Of a DNA stretch of 64,000 nucleotides, positions 12,514 to 24,968 are shown piece by piece. The position numbers and the translations under genes were made by a program. The stretch lies in contig CM049307.1 of the NCBI GenBank assembly GCA_026874595.1, forward strand, positions 62,900,370-62,964,369. Reading direction: 5' to 3'. The notes under the pieces are model-generated. The model ran no database searches. It saw nothing but the letters and a program-made list of their open reading frames with translations, and was not told the origin of the DNA. The stretch's first letter is position 1. Each line of letters starts with the position of its first letter. The DNA is from Sipunculus nudus. Its lineage: Eukaryota; Annelida; Sipuncula; Golfingiida; Sipunculidae.

Positions 12514-13490
12514 TCACAGCAGTCGCAGTCATACAGCAGTCACAGTCATACAGCAGTCACAGGCATATCGCAGTCACAGTCATACAGCAGTCACAGGCAT
12601 ACAGCGATCACATTCATATAGCAGTCACAGTTATACAGCAGTCAGTCATACACCAGTCACAGGCATACAGCAGTCACAGTCATACAGCAGTCACGGTCAT
12701 ACAGCATTCACAGGCATACAGCAGTCACAGTCAAACAGCAGTCACAGTCATAGAGCAGTCACGGCCATACAGCAGTCAGTCATACAGAAGTCACAGGCAT
12801 ACAGCAGTCACGGCCATACAGCAGTCAGTCATACACCAGTCACAAGCATACAACAGTCACGTTCATACACCAGTCACGTTCATACAGCAGTCACAGGCAT
12901 ACAGCAGTCACTGCCATACAACAGTCAGTCATACACCAGTCACAGGCATACAGCAGTCACAGTCATTCAGTAGTCACGGTCATACAGCAGTCACAGACAT
13001 ACAGCGATTACAGTCATACAGCAGTCACAGTCATACAGCAGTCACGGCCATACAGCAGTCAGTCATACAGCAGTCACAGGCATACAGCAGTCACAGGCAT
13101 ACAGCGATTACAGTCATACAACAGTAACTGTCATACAGCAGTCACGGTCTAACAGCAATCACACTCATACAGCAGTCACTAGCATATCGCAATCACAGGC
13201 ATACAGCAGTCACGGTCATACAACAGTCAGTCATACAGCAGTCACAAGCATTCAGCGATTACAGTCATACAACAGTAACTGTCATACAGCAGTTACAATC
13301 ATACAGCGGGTCACAGGCATACAGCGGGTCACAGTCATACAGCAGTCACAGTCATACAGCAGTCACAGGCATTCAGCAGTCACGTGTATACAGTAGTTAC
13401 ATCATAACGGCAATCATAGTCATACAACAGTTACATCATATAGCAATCACAGGCATGCAGCGTCTTACAAGAGTCACAGACATACATTAA
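12514..13490. repeat. 17-bp minisatellite (about 1 kb)
   Basis: Roughly 55-60 imperfect copies of 'acagcagtcacagtcat' (variants with ggcat, ggtcat and shortened 'cagtcagtcat'). Blocks of several units recur in the same order, so expansion acted on multi-unit segments. Decays into scattered 'catac' words up to about 13560. Confidence 0.95.
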
Positions 13491-15659
13491 CCATAGAACC
13501 AAAATAGTTAAACAGCAGTCATACAAAAGTCATACACACATTAAGCATCCAGCATTCATGCAACAGGGGCGGTCATACATCTGTTATACATTTGCAATAC
13601 AGGAAGAGCTTTTAAGAAGTAAAAGATTAATCAGTGATAATAGTAATGCAGTAAAGTCATGTAGAACGCAGTAAACAGCAAACAGCGGCAACAGTCAAAC
13701 AGTTTTACAGCAGCCACGGTAATAAAGCGGCCGCTGTAACACAAGTAGCATTGCCAGGACTTATTTATGTGTGCCACTAAAATGCGTAAAACGTGAAAGT
13801 GCGACGTTACCATGTTATTTTTTTTATAAAAAAAAAAATAAATGAAGACATCATCGATTAATATACCGTTAAAAAGACCACTGTATCAGGTTTTAAATGA
13901 AGTATACTTTACGGAGTCAAATATAAGGAATTTTGGATTGATATTAAAGAAAGAGGTTGCTGGAGATGTTGCCTTAATAAGAACACCATTGATAGATATA
14001 GGAACTTTGCGAATAAGATTAAGAAATTAATTCGAAAAGTGTGTGTGTGTGTATATATATATAAAATTAATAAATTATATTATATTTTATAATATATTAA
14101 TTAACGTGTAGGAATTTTGCGAAATAAAACTATTTTCACAAATGGCTCACTTAATTGCTATATTGATCCTATCAAATTGTTTTTTCACTTCATGCAGATC
14201 TCCAGCCATTTCGATACCGTATACCCCGTATATCCGTGTTACGTTCATTCAAAAATGTTTTCCCAACCATTCCTCCGTTTGCTCAACCACCATTGAGGTG
14301 TGTGTTACATGCATAAACTTGATCTAATTTAAGTTAAAATTATAATACGCACTTTATTGCAATGGCTGCTTTTCTGTGATATTTGAATTACAAAGCTAGG
14401 AGAAATGGCAATCATTCCCATACTAACATGTATATGACGTGATTCATGGAATGTATAAAAGGTTTAACAACCGTACATCCGAACAGGTTTTCTGAGCTGT
14501 TCTTATTTTCAGGGTACAACCATATCTCACAATGGTGTCTCACAATCGTTCCGCTTGTATATTTCATGACGGGTAGAGTGCCAGATTGGTTCATTACATA
14601 TGTAAGTTTGCCCGTCTCATGGTGTTCGCCTGTAGCCTCGTCCATACTCGGAAGCCACCCACGCACCTGGGACTTGCATACATGTGTGTGGCAGAGTGGT
14701 TCATGTTTCCTGTGGTCTGTATCATGTTTCAAGAAATAGAGCACGCTCTTTATTTCATGCAACATGCTGCAGGGTGTCAGGTTTTATATTTCTTATCTAA
14801 AGAACTTTTCTGTTATGATTAAAGTAAAGAAAATATAATCTTCTCAACCGTAACATGAACAATTTTCTCTCACCAATATTTCTCGCCATAAGATATTTTT
14901 GCTGATAGTACGAAATTTATAGGGTTTTTGGCAGTGCATTTCTGGTTTAAGCAAATAGAATTGAAGGATTTATGGTTACAGCACCTAGGATGAGCAAAAA
15001 AGTCTGGCTTCATGAAAGAGAGTCACTTTAAACTGTGTTGTTTCGGGCACATTTTGTATATATTTGCAGGGGCCCTTTTTCAGGAAGTATTATGAAACAA
15101 CGTGCATGTTTTAAGAAATAGGTGGCGCAACATGTTTTAGAACATATTCATAGGTGTATGGCCGGCTTAAGTCGAAGATCTTGTATTATTATATTCTAAA
15201 AACAAGTGACCCATGGGTCATGACGCTCAGTTGACTGAGAAGACAGTATGGCCTTATAAGGGCCTAGGAAGGGGTAAGGTAATATGATAGCTGTCATTTG
15301 AGAGTCTATAAAAAGGAAATGCATGGAATTGTTTAAAAAAATTATATCAATAAGCACAGTTGGTTTTAGGAACTTGATGAAACCGCAGTGGAAAAACACT
15401 AAATGTAAAAAATAATAAGAATACAGGTGGCTCAACCAGTCTTCAAGAAATGATAAAACCAGTGATGATATAATTACTTATACCAGGTTTCAGGACAGTT
15501 AGGAAACAACAGCTCGGAAACTGATACAACTGCTTTCATTAATTGGTCTCAAAAATAGAGCGAAATGCGTAAAAATTAGAAAAAAAATATTATCTGCAAA
15601 ACCATTCTTCGGCAACTGATGAAACTCTCCATAATGGTTCTGTAACAAAATTTTTAATT
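13491..15659. other. Unassigned DNA with small low-complexity tracts
   Basis: Holds a (TG)n(TA)n tract at about 14039-14062 and an AT-rich patch to 14100. Overlapping frames on both strands at 14412-14822 have no recognisable domain. I saw no gene. Confidence 0.35.
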
Positions 15660-17165
15660 ATTTCTGGGCTACCCAAACAAGCCTCATAGCTAGCAGAATG
15701 ACCTAATTTCAGATTTCCTCTGACATCTTAAGATACCATTTGAATGTATTTAACTTATTTTCTGGGGTTCCATATCATGTCCCATAACTCGGAGAATATA
15801 GATCACAGTGACCCATCTTTGGGATTCCATGGAAATCTTTTTATAACCTCATAAGTTACAATTTGTGCCCCCTCAGTATTGCCGCATGTGACAGGGGTAT
15901 TAAACGGCATAAAAAAGGAGTAGTCTGTACAAGAAAAAAAAAACTATCCAAGATATCCTTTGTTTTAATAATCATCCAGCCTGCCTTGAGAAATCTGATC
16001 GTTTGTGTGTATCTTACTTTATTTCTAGGGTTCTATATCATAATTGGGAGAATATAGGTCTCAGTGACCTAATCAAAGCTACTAGAATGAGTTTGCTTTT
16101 ACATTGCAAAAAACAGAGAGATGTCTCACCTTCCTATTGGGTTTCTCATCCCAAAATTTGAGAAAATAAAAACGAACTACTTCAAAAGTTTTGAGTTCAC
16201 AAAAATCCGAGATTTCTCAAGAAATGACCTAGAAAGATGAAGGTCAAAGACAGCAGTTTCTGAACTCATCTGAGATTTTGGTAGAAATAATCCACTAATC
16301 GAAGTCACCAAAATATGTGGTTCAAAAGTTATAGTGTTTACAAAATATTTTTATTTCTGCTGATTTGACACTGAATATGAAGGTCAAGGTCATCAATGGT
16401 CCATTCTTTTCGAGAACTTGGTTGAAACAACTTCTTTGTCAAATTTGAGGGAAAAAATATACAATGCTCTAAAAGTTACCATATTAACAAGAATGCAGCA
16501 ATTGTAGAATCGTGGAAACAATGAGAAATAATACCGCGGATTCGACCTTGAAGATTCAGGTCAAGGTCATCAGTTTTTGAGCTTGTCACAGTACATGGTT
16601 AAAACCAATTAGTGTTACAAATTTGAGGAAAAAATAGGCGGTACTTTAAAATATATGGGGTTCACAAAAAAAAATCAATTTTGGCCTATTTGACCTCGAT
16701 GATGAAGGTCAAGATCACCGGTTTTTGAATTCTTCCTAGAATTTGGTAAAAACCATAAAAGTTTCAAAGTTCATAAAAAATATTGGGTGGTTTATATGTT
16801 ATCGCGTTCACAAGAAATGATACAGACGACGACTGCGGACGACGACGCCGACGACGACAGATCAACCACTATGTACCCCATGGGGGGAAGACATAAAAAT
16901 GGTCATAGGTGGCGCCATCAATTTTCGATGGAAGTAAAAACTATCAAAGATCTTCAAACAACCAGATTTGTAGATCAATCCATCAATTCTGTCTTGAGAT
17001 ATCAGACCATTTGGATATATTTAACTTTATTTCTGGGGTGCTATATCACCCCCCATAACTCGGAGAATATAGTTTATAACCTCTGAGAATACACAGTTTT
17101 ATGATCCTAGCCCTTGCGGTTACGATTTGTGCCTTGCTCACGGACGACGGACAAAGGGCGATCAG
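15660..17165. repeat. Cluster of dispersed, partly tandem repeats (R2)
   Basis: The phrase 'taactcggagaatatag' and its context recur near 15785, 16050 (diverged) and 17055. Between 16160 and 16780, about four diverged units of roughly 140-180 bp carry 'gaaggtcaaggtcatca'-type words near 16238, 16376, 16551 and 16699. A (GAC)-rich stretch at 16825-16860 and 'ggacgacggacaaagggcga' near 17142 resemble a repeat ending I associate with bivalve genomes. That attribution is from memory. Confidence 0.7.
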
Positions 17166-20100
17166 TAATGCTCAGCATGACTGGAAGTCAGCTGAGCTAA
17201 AAATAGTAAGATGTCGTGATCTTACGAGAACGCTGCTGTTTTCATCATCGTACATTATCTCTGGAAAATTGTTGAACGCTTTTTTCTCCTATTAATGCAT
17301 ATCCAGGATAAAATAATCTGTCGGCGGTTTTTATTTATGAGAAGGCACATAAGCATATTTGGCACGTAAAGTCAGCAGTGAAACTGCCTCCGTGTACATT
17401 GTTTAACTTGAGTAGGTTAATGATGGAATATAAGGTTCATTAAAAAGGGCTTTCTTAAAATGTTTATGTTGATCCATTATAGGACATAAAACTACGGGAG
17501 ATTCGGTTCATTCGCGATCAGACTGGATGTAGGCCCGGCAGAGAATACTAACTATGAGAGAGTAAATCAGGTGTTTTGCTGCTTAAAAAAAGTCGTAAAA
17601 AGTTTCTTTTTAGAATAGGTCAACAGATGACTATGACGGTAACCGTGTGTTGTTAAGGTAGCAGCATTGGAAAAAAATCCAAATATATAAAATCAATCCA
17701 AAAATTGTGTTTATTCCATATTAGACAATTAAAGTTTGCTTTATTTTAAACATGATACAATATTCATTCTGATAGCTAACATATTTTTTTTAATTCTTAT
17801 TCATTTGACCTTTTACATTCATTTAAATCTTTGAAAAGTACGCTATTCTGAGCATCCAGTTACAGCGGGCAAAATAAAACTACCTGACAATATATAAAAA
17901 GTGCTTTTTTTCCTGTATCATGGATCTGTCTACGTAAAAATTGAAATTCAAATTTTTATTCAATAAAAAAATAAAAAAATTTCAGTATTTGAAGAGAATG
18001 CACACAGTAAAGGAAAAAGAAAAACACTTATGAGATATTGTCATTGTCATAAGTCCATTAAAAAGTGACTTACTGTTACTTCGTCCTTAAAAACATGTAA
18101 CTCAAAAAAAATAATCTTACAAGATAATGCTAAAATGAATGAAAGTTAAAAATATGTATACCATCAGAGAAGAATTGTGTGAGGTTTCAAATAATGTATT
18201 CTTTATTGCGCCTATTATGAATTAAACACAGCTTTTGGATTAATTTTAGATATAGTGTTTGTTGCCAATTATGCTTCCTTAAAAGTAAACCATTTGGATT
18301 TCAGGTTTATACATGAACGGAATGATCCAACAATCATAACCCTTGATAAAATTAGAAAATATATTATAGATATTAATTCTTCGTCATTTCCATCATCGAA
18401 CATAACCAGGAACATGCGTCTTAATACGTTTTTCTACGCTGGAGTGCCTTGGACTACACAAATTGATATATCAGATCAGTTACCTTTGCGGCCGCACATA
18501 CACAGACCTGGCTGATGGTTTGTGGTGAACGGGCCGTAGTTTACCCACTCCTGTCTAATATTATATTTCCATATGTGGTCTTTCTTCTGGACCAGCTGAA
18601 ATTGAACTTTTTATATTTATATCCAACAACCAAAAATGTAAATATTGAAGGATCCTTGTTTTGCCTTATAACCTGAGATCCATTTATAATGTTTGACCGT
18701 TAAAAGATTAAACCGTTGACCTTGGCCTGGTTAATTCTCAGGGGTCTGAGGTGTAGCAGGGCTCTTAAAAATGTGCATATGAAAATTTACAGAATATGAT
18801 TTGCATTTTCACCTATGGGGGGCCAATTAGATCAGTCTGTGAGAGTTGGAGGTTTCTTTTTGTCAAAATCCCGAAGCAAGGAAATGGAGATTTGATGGCA
18901 TTGCACTGAAACACAACACATTTATTGTGATTTGGGCCTTTACGGCTTCGTGGTTATGGTTCAGTTTTGTAGCAATATGAGATAATGAGTCAAGCATTGA
19001 ATTACAGGGACAGACAAAGCTATTTACTTTAATGCAGCGAATAATCAGCCTGTCATTAACCAATAGCCCCTGGGAACGATATGCAGTCTAATGTAGGTCA
19101 CATGGTCGTGTCACGTGATCTGCGGCTAAGAACCAGTGCTGGTCGAACATCGGAAGTAAAGCTCTTCAGAGAGCTTTTAGAACGAGGAATTATTGGCTTT
19201 TAAGATTTATGGAATGCACACATAGATACCTGTGTTATACTTACACGTCCAAGATTGCCGGGTCACAGCGGTTTAGAATAGATCGTCAGAAGGGAATGAA
19301 TATTATCCTTAAATAAACAGAAAAAAAGTCAAAATTCAGTCTATATATGAATAGAAAAAGGATAACATTTTCTTATTGATATTTGTTTTCTTCAGAAGAA
19401 AGCAACCAAGGAGGCAAATATCTGCATAATACATACACCCCTTAAATTTAGAATTTTTTAATATAAGTAATATATCAGTATAAAACACCCAAAAATATCA
19501 CCGCGGGATAAATACAATAATAAATTTATTAACTAAAGCGCGAAGCGTTTGGAGATACAGGGGACATATTTGTCCGGGGTATATCTTGAACCAAGGACAC
19601 CCAGTTCCTGCCTTCTGGCTCTGTCATAATCTGTCATTACACGGTAAATGGCATAGGCGCAAATATTGTCCGTTATAAACCCCTCGCCGCGTCAATAAAA
19701 AGAACATCTACTATCCCTCTTTGATGAGATTGGTGATTCTTGAAAGATATTTGATCACAGAATGGAGAATTTCCGAGAAACATAATATCTTATTGATAGC
19801 GTTTTAAATCGTGTTAGACGTTTAGGGACTTGGGGAGGATAGTCCCTGTGACTGCATACATCTACATCAAATACATATCTCCATAAATAGACTGATTCTC
19901 TTCTAACATTTATAGATTTGACATTTATAGATTATAGATTGCAATATATACTCTGGTTATCCATAATTAGCAATTGTACCCAATTAGCAATAGATTAAAT
20001 ATTTCCATAACTACGACAACTCTTATTCGATTCCAAGGAAGTTTCTGTATTAAAAATGCGGGCATGCCTGATATTATGGTGAAATATTAGTTGTTTTAGG

Positions 20101-20337
20101 TCATACGCACAAATACTTGTTGTTTTATAGATTCGCCATTCCCGGGTATTTTTTCTGGATTATTCTTTTTTTTTTTTGTTCATTAGGACCAGTTCCTCCG
20201 TGATGTTACTAATACCTGCTCTTGCCACGATTCGTAAACAGGGCGGTTATAGGAGAGAAATGGACAAACTTTTGTGCTGATTATATGCACCATCTCAAAC
20301 AATGCATGGATCTATAATTTTCTTCCATAAATATAAG
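17166..20337. other. Unassigned intergenic DNA
   Basis: No supported gene. The 86-codon frame at 18255-18515 has no recognised domain and weak context. Confidence 0.35.
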
Positions 20338-20504
20338 CTCTCTCTCTCTCTTTGCCTGTGTCTCTGTGTCTCCCTCTGTGTCTCTGTTTCTGTGTCTGTG
20401 TCTCTGTGTCTGTGTCTCTCTCTGTCTGTGACTCTGTGTCTGTGTCTCTCTCTGTCTGTGTCTCTCTCTGTCTGTGTCGCTGTCTGTCTGTCTGCCTGTC
20501 CGTC

Positions 20505-20546
<42 letters not shown>
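20338..20546. repeat. (CTCT/CTGT)n low-complexity tract
   Basis: About 210 bp of pyrimidine-rich CTCT/CTGT/TGTGTC repeats, ending in a pure CTGT and CTCT run. It generates Ser/Leu/Cys-rich frames on one strand and Arg/Asp/Thr-rich frames on the other, all artefacts. Confidence 0.95.
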
Positions 20547-20960
20547 AATGGAATACATTGCCCTCTCACTACATTTATGCCTATGCTAATGGTGTATTTC
20601 GAAGTTCCAATGCATTGTAAGGAAAAAGGATGTCTTTACCCTCAATCCCTAACCAGCATAATCCCGGACTGGAAGAGGTTCATTTTCGGTATTTTTTTGG
20701 GGGGGGGGGGGTTGAAGTTACCGCCTCCATTTTAATGCTTGCCTAACTAAGTACTATGTATATCTGTAAACGTGGATTCCAATCCTGTTTCTGACTACGT
20801 GACATAGCAGGGGATAAGCTAACATACGATAATCCTGGCATCAAGAAGCTTGGTGTACCAACCCTGCATGCGGGTCCTGGGTGTATGTTATCCCCATTGC
20901 CTCGTCATGATACCGAGAAACCCCCGAAAGGCGTAGTCGTTTGTGATTGAAAAACACTCT
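20547..20960. other. Unassigned DNA with a G homopolymer
   Basis: Contains a run of about a dozen G near 20698-20711. Otherwise nothing recognised. Confidence 0.4.
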
Positions 20961-21080
20961 CGCTAGTATTAAGCTGCAGAGCGCTCACCACTGGCGGGGG
21001 CCGAGAATTAAAAATCTCACCGCCTCGGCTGAGATTCGAACTCACGATCCCCTGGCTTTCGACCGTGAACCAGGAAGCCG
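20961..21080 (-). repeat. tRNA-like SINE fragment (copy 1)
   Basis: On the minus strand, 'gtgagttcgaatctc' matches a pol III B-box/T-arm and is followed by 'gccgaggcggtgagat'. A diverged relative sits at 51940-52075. The A-box side is poor and no intact tRNA fold is apparent, so I call it a SINE-like remnant rather than a tRNA gene. Confidence 0.45.
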
Positions 21081-22203
21081 GTTCTTGGGTTCCATACTCC
21101 AAAAATATTTCGTTTTAAACCGCTCCATACTTTGAGTAAAGTTGTAATCAGACAAACCGACCGACCAACCAAAGGCTGCAAAATTATAATACATTCCGGT
21201 ATAATAATATCCCGGGAAAATGTGTGCGATATTCGTGTGTGTTCTGTATCGTAAAGCAAGGCCACTCCTCCTGGAAACAAAACAACCGAAGTGTGTTTGT
21301 GGTGAATATTACGGAGCTCAGGCTACGATCTTCTGCTGTATAAAACAAGGCACCAATGTGCTATAACTGTTCTGTTTCCATGGGCTATATAACTGTAAAC
21401 ACTCATTCGGATATAAGCCGTTCTTAATATCCCACAAGTATATTGATGATGGCATTCCGCCAGACTTGATGGTCGCTATATTTAGGACTAAATTGTCTAG
21501 ATACTCTTATTATACGAGTACTCGTCAGATACGGATCGGTTGTGAAAAAAATTTACATTTTGCCAATTTTTACATTAATCATTATAGCGTTTATCTCAGT
21601 TATGAGAATCTAAGATTTGAATTCACAGCTCTGGTTATTCACAGCTGACTTGAAGTCTTCTCTTACTGCAAAGAGATAATTCATAGGTTATGGCATTCTT
21701 GTTTCTTTGATTGGAAATGTGTTTCAGTAATTAATTGCCACATGGCCCTATGAAGTAAATAAAACAATATCCGAAAAAGGTGCTGTCCATTGTTTAATGT
21801 TTCACGTAAAAGGGAGCCATTTGCAACAGGGATAGTCAACAGGACGCCAAAAAGTTGTTATTGCGTGGTGTGATTAATTGGATTGCCGGCACACAGATAC
21901 GCCTTGTCTCTTTTTTATAATCATTATTTTCATTATGATCAGTCAGTATACCAAAGTACCCTGTCTCGCCCGTCATATAGATGTCTGGCTCTCTCTTTTT
22001 CTCCCCCTCATCTGGTTGATTTTTCAAATTTTTTCTTCGATGTAACTTTGTCATGCAAACCTGAATGATGTCATGTGAAGTAGGGTCAATCGGAATAGAT
22101 GACTGTGAGTAAAACTTATCCGTAAACAATGATTGCGACTTCACTTAATATGCTTCAGCCAATATGCACACTTATATTCTCTCTCTCATATACATTCTTT
22201 CTT
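21081..22203. other. Unassigned DNA
   Basis: Nothing recognised; only short chance frames. Confidence 0.35.
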
Positions 22204-22205
22204 AA

Positions 22206-22240
<35 letters not shown>

Positions 22241-22262
22241 TTTTTTTTATTTTTTATTTTTA
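22204..22262. repeat. (AAT)n/(ATT)n palindromic microsatellite
   Basis: AAT repeats switch to ATT repeats and then poly-T, giving a self-complementary low-complexity tract. Confidence 0.9.
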
Positions 22263-22591
22263 TTATATGGTTATTATCATATCATTATTGTTGTTATTAT
22301 CTTTCGGTGAACGTTGCTATAATAAAGGATATTAAAATAATACAAACACTCACAAACATTCAGAACAAATAAAATTGAGTAACCAGGAACAGGTCTTTCA
22401 TGTTTACCTCTGCGTGGCCTTCTCTCATCTTTCTTGGTTATTACTGGTCCTTAGCAACAGTAACTAAGGGGTGGTGCTTCTGTTCACTTTTTGGGAAAAG
22501 AAACCGCCGTTGGTCCCACAGTTAAGTGGAGCCTCGGAATAAACGTCATTCATCCCGTGCCAGATTCAGGGACATACGTACTATAAAGCGG

Positions 22592-23677
22592 TGTTGTAAC
22601 CACTATTGTAATAACGGTCACTGTTGTAATAATTATTACAATAGTGGTTGGTAAGGGCCAGTTTTTGCAAACCCCTATTTTAATAACGGTCACTTTTGTA
22701 ATAATTATTATTTTTTTTTTACAAGTGACTGATGTTGCCGGCGGAAATATTTCCCAGTTTCGTTTAGATTCTATCAAACAAATGTCATTCCCTAAAAAAA
22801 CATAGAATTCATACCCAATATCCCAACAAGCATCCGTTTGTATTTAAGATGTTATTACACTAGTGACCTTTATAACAATAGTGACCTTGTCGAGCAACCA
22901 CATTGTAATAACGGTCACTATTGTTATAAAAACTTGCGGCCACTTCACTCACGCCTCGAGAAGTAGTTCGTCTTTTATGTTGAAATGCCAGTTCATTCAT
23001 AGATTTGTTTTCAAGTGTAAAACTCTAAGAAGGGGGTTACTATTGAAATTCCGGTTCTTTTATATTTAGTTTCACGTGTACAGTTCTGGGATTTACACAG
23101 GTTATTGATTATGATTATTCTCAATAAATGACAAGAAACATTTAACATTTCATCATAATGTTTTAAAAAAAGTATCTATTTTCCTGTTGAAATTCCTTTT
23201 TTTTTATATTTAGTTTCACGTTACAGTTTTCTGTGATTTACACAGGTCATTGATTCTGATTATACTCAATAAATGGCAAGAAACATTTAACATTTCATCA
23301 TTTAGTTTTAATAAAAAAAGATTTTTCATAAACTATATTTTATGACGCGAATATTACAACAATAATTGTTCTTTTGTTTGAATTTGCAACAACTATTGCA
23401 ATAATTTATTAAATTTATTTATACATAACAGTGCTCTGTTGCGCTGTCATAATCGAGTTTCATCCATGGCCCCCGCCAAACACACAAACATTCTCAACCA
23501 GGGTGTTATACTAATTTAATCCCCCACATGTAGCAAATTTAGCAAATTAATGTAGTTGCAACCACTCTTGTTATAATTATCAAAATAGTGACCGCTATTT
23601 GCAAAAACAGGCCCTTGCCAACCACTTTTGTAATAATTATTACAACAGGGACCGTTGTGTCAATAGTGGTTGCAACA
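22592..23677. mobile_element. Non-autonomous DNA element with ~130-bp TIRs and 6-bp target duplication
   Basis: Termini are 'tgttgtaaccactattg' (left) and 'caatagtggttgcaaca' (right). The inverted similarity extends inward about 130 bp, to roughly 22720 and 23550, and includes 'taataattattacaa' and 'aagggcc.gtttttgcaaa'. Flanks are 'aagcgg' at 22586-22591 and again at 23678-23683, a perfect 6-bp duplication. Further copies of the terminal motif lie inside (22860-22930). No transposase frame is present in the 1086 bp, so this is a MITE-like derivative. The superfamily is not settled. Confidence 0.85.
23043..23330. repeat. 144-bp tandem duplication inside the long-TIR element
   Basis: 'ttgaaattcc' starts at 23043 and 23187, each followed by 'atatttagtttcacg', 'atttacacagg' and 'aagaaacatttaac'. 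Two diverged copies. Confidence 0.85.
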
Positions 23678-23683
23678 AAGCGG

Positions 23684-24175
23684 CCCTCCACATATTGCGT
23701 TTTCCATGCGTTTACCCGGGTCCTTTGCTCGCTTTGTGAAATCTCCTGAATAGTTCGGCAGCCTGATAGGGGAACCGTGCATTGGCGTCCGCATAATATA
23801 TTTTTGCAGTTTCATGACCTTTGGGTCCTTCTTATTCATATTAAAGAGGATGTCGCCCTGACACATTTGGCAATTTTGTAAAAACCCATTAATATGCAAA
23901 ATAGTTCTCGCTATAATTGAACTTCTTATTTTGCTCATATGTCTCTTAGTTCTGGACCTATTTACAGATTAAGGCGTCTATACTTATATGTTTTCATGGT
24001 AGAAGAGTATGATGAATCGTTTCAAACTACCATTAAATGAACATTAATATGCAAAAAAGTTGTCGCCATTATTGGAACTTTTTATTTTACTCATATCTCA
24101 TAGTTCTTGTCCTATATTTAAGATTCAGGTATCTACAACTATGTTTTCATGGTCAGAGATTACAGTTTCAAATTA
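23684..24175 (+). repeat. Left arm of a large diverged inverted repeat, with two 155-bp units
   Basis: The 155-bp unit beginning 'cattaatatgcaaa' occurs at 23887 and 24042. The sequence to its left (gcgtccgcat...gacctttgggtcctt...aaagaggatgt) matches the reverse complement of 26330-26480. Together with the right arm this resembles termini of one old mobile element with internal tandem units, a layout reported for bivalve 'pearl'-type elements. That link is inference. Confidence 0.75.
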
Positions 24176-24886
24176 CCGGCTTGAATGCTGCTCTCACGAA
24201 ACAGATCTGTAGCACAAACTGATGAAGTCAAACTAACCGTACTTTAGTTATTTATAAACGCTCCCATACGGTAGAGCACTATCACCGCGATGTATTGATA
24301 GTGCTCTACCGTATGGGAGCGTTTATAAATAACTAAAGTACGGTTAGTTTGACTTCATCAGTTTGTGCTACAGATCTGTTTCGTGAGAGCAGCATTCAAG
24401 CCGGCTCACTCTTCAGGTACAAACTGGAGTGATCAGATATTTGGGTGAAGTTTGTCGTAATAGGTAGGATTTATCTGGGGTTACTAGGTTCGGTAAGGCA
24501 TGTATTTAATGCAGTCTCAAGATCCCAGCCAATGTATGCAGGAACAACCAAGTGGACCACTAATCCACTGATCCCCTGACCGAACCAACACCTGGGGTCT
24601 TGACCAACTTTAAGCAATTCAACAAATCCTCGAGCGCTTCATAATAGCCCTAATACAGTACAATAAGCCAGGCACCCAGTAACCCTTATTCACCAACAAA
24701 ACAAAAAATTTAAATACATGCCTCACCGAACCTAGTAACCCCAGATAAATCCTACCTATTACGACAAACTTCACCCAAATATCTGATCACTCCAGTTTGT
24801 ACCTGAAGAGTGAGCCGGCTTGAATGCTGCTCTCACGAAACAGATCTGTAGCACAAACTGATGAAGTCAAACTAACCGTACTTTAG

Positions 24887-24895
<9 letters not shown>
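24176..24895. mobile_element. Double-hairpin foldback element
   Basis: Three copies of an 81-bp block A are present: 24176-24256 (forward), 24324-24404 (reverse) and 24815-24895 (forward). The first pair, with 28-bp inner arms, forms a perfect 109-bp inverted repeat with an 11-nt loop (24285-24295). The middle A plus block B (24405-24509) pairs with 24710-24814 plus the third A. That gives 186-bp arms around a 200-bp spacer, with one mismatch noticed (a/g near the inner end). The middle arm can thus pair with either side. No coding capacity. Arm identity indicates recent origin or ongoing palindrome correction. Confidence 0.92.
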
Positions 24896-24959
<64 letters not shown>

Positions 24960-24968
24960 AGTGTGTGT
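24896..24968. repeat. (TA)n(TG)n compound microsatellite
   Basis: Starts directly at the end of the third foldback arm and finishes in a TG run. Confidence 0.93.

Noticed and set aside
12514-13490. CRISPR-like alternation of short repeats
   Set aside because: The 17-bp units are contiguous with no unique spacers, and the context is eukaryotic.
18255-18515. 86-codon frame
   Set aside because: No recognised domain, no credible splice sites, composition like the surroundings.
20295-20735. Four overlapping frames rich in Ser/Leu/Cys or Arg/Asp/Thr
   Set aside because: All arise from the CTCT/CTGT tract; no domain.
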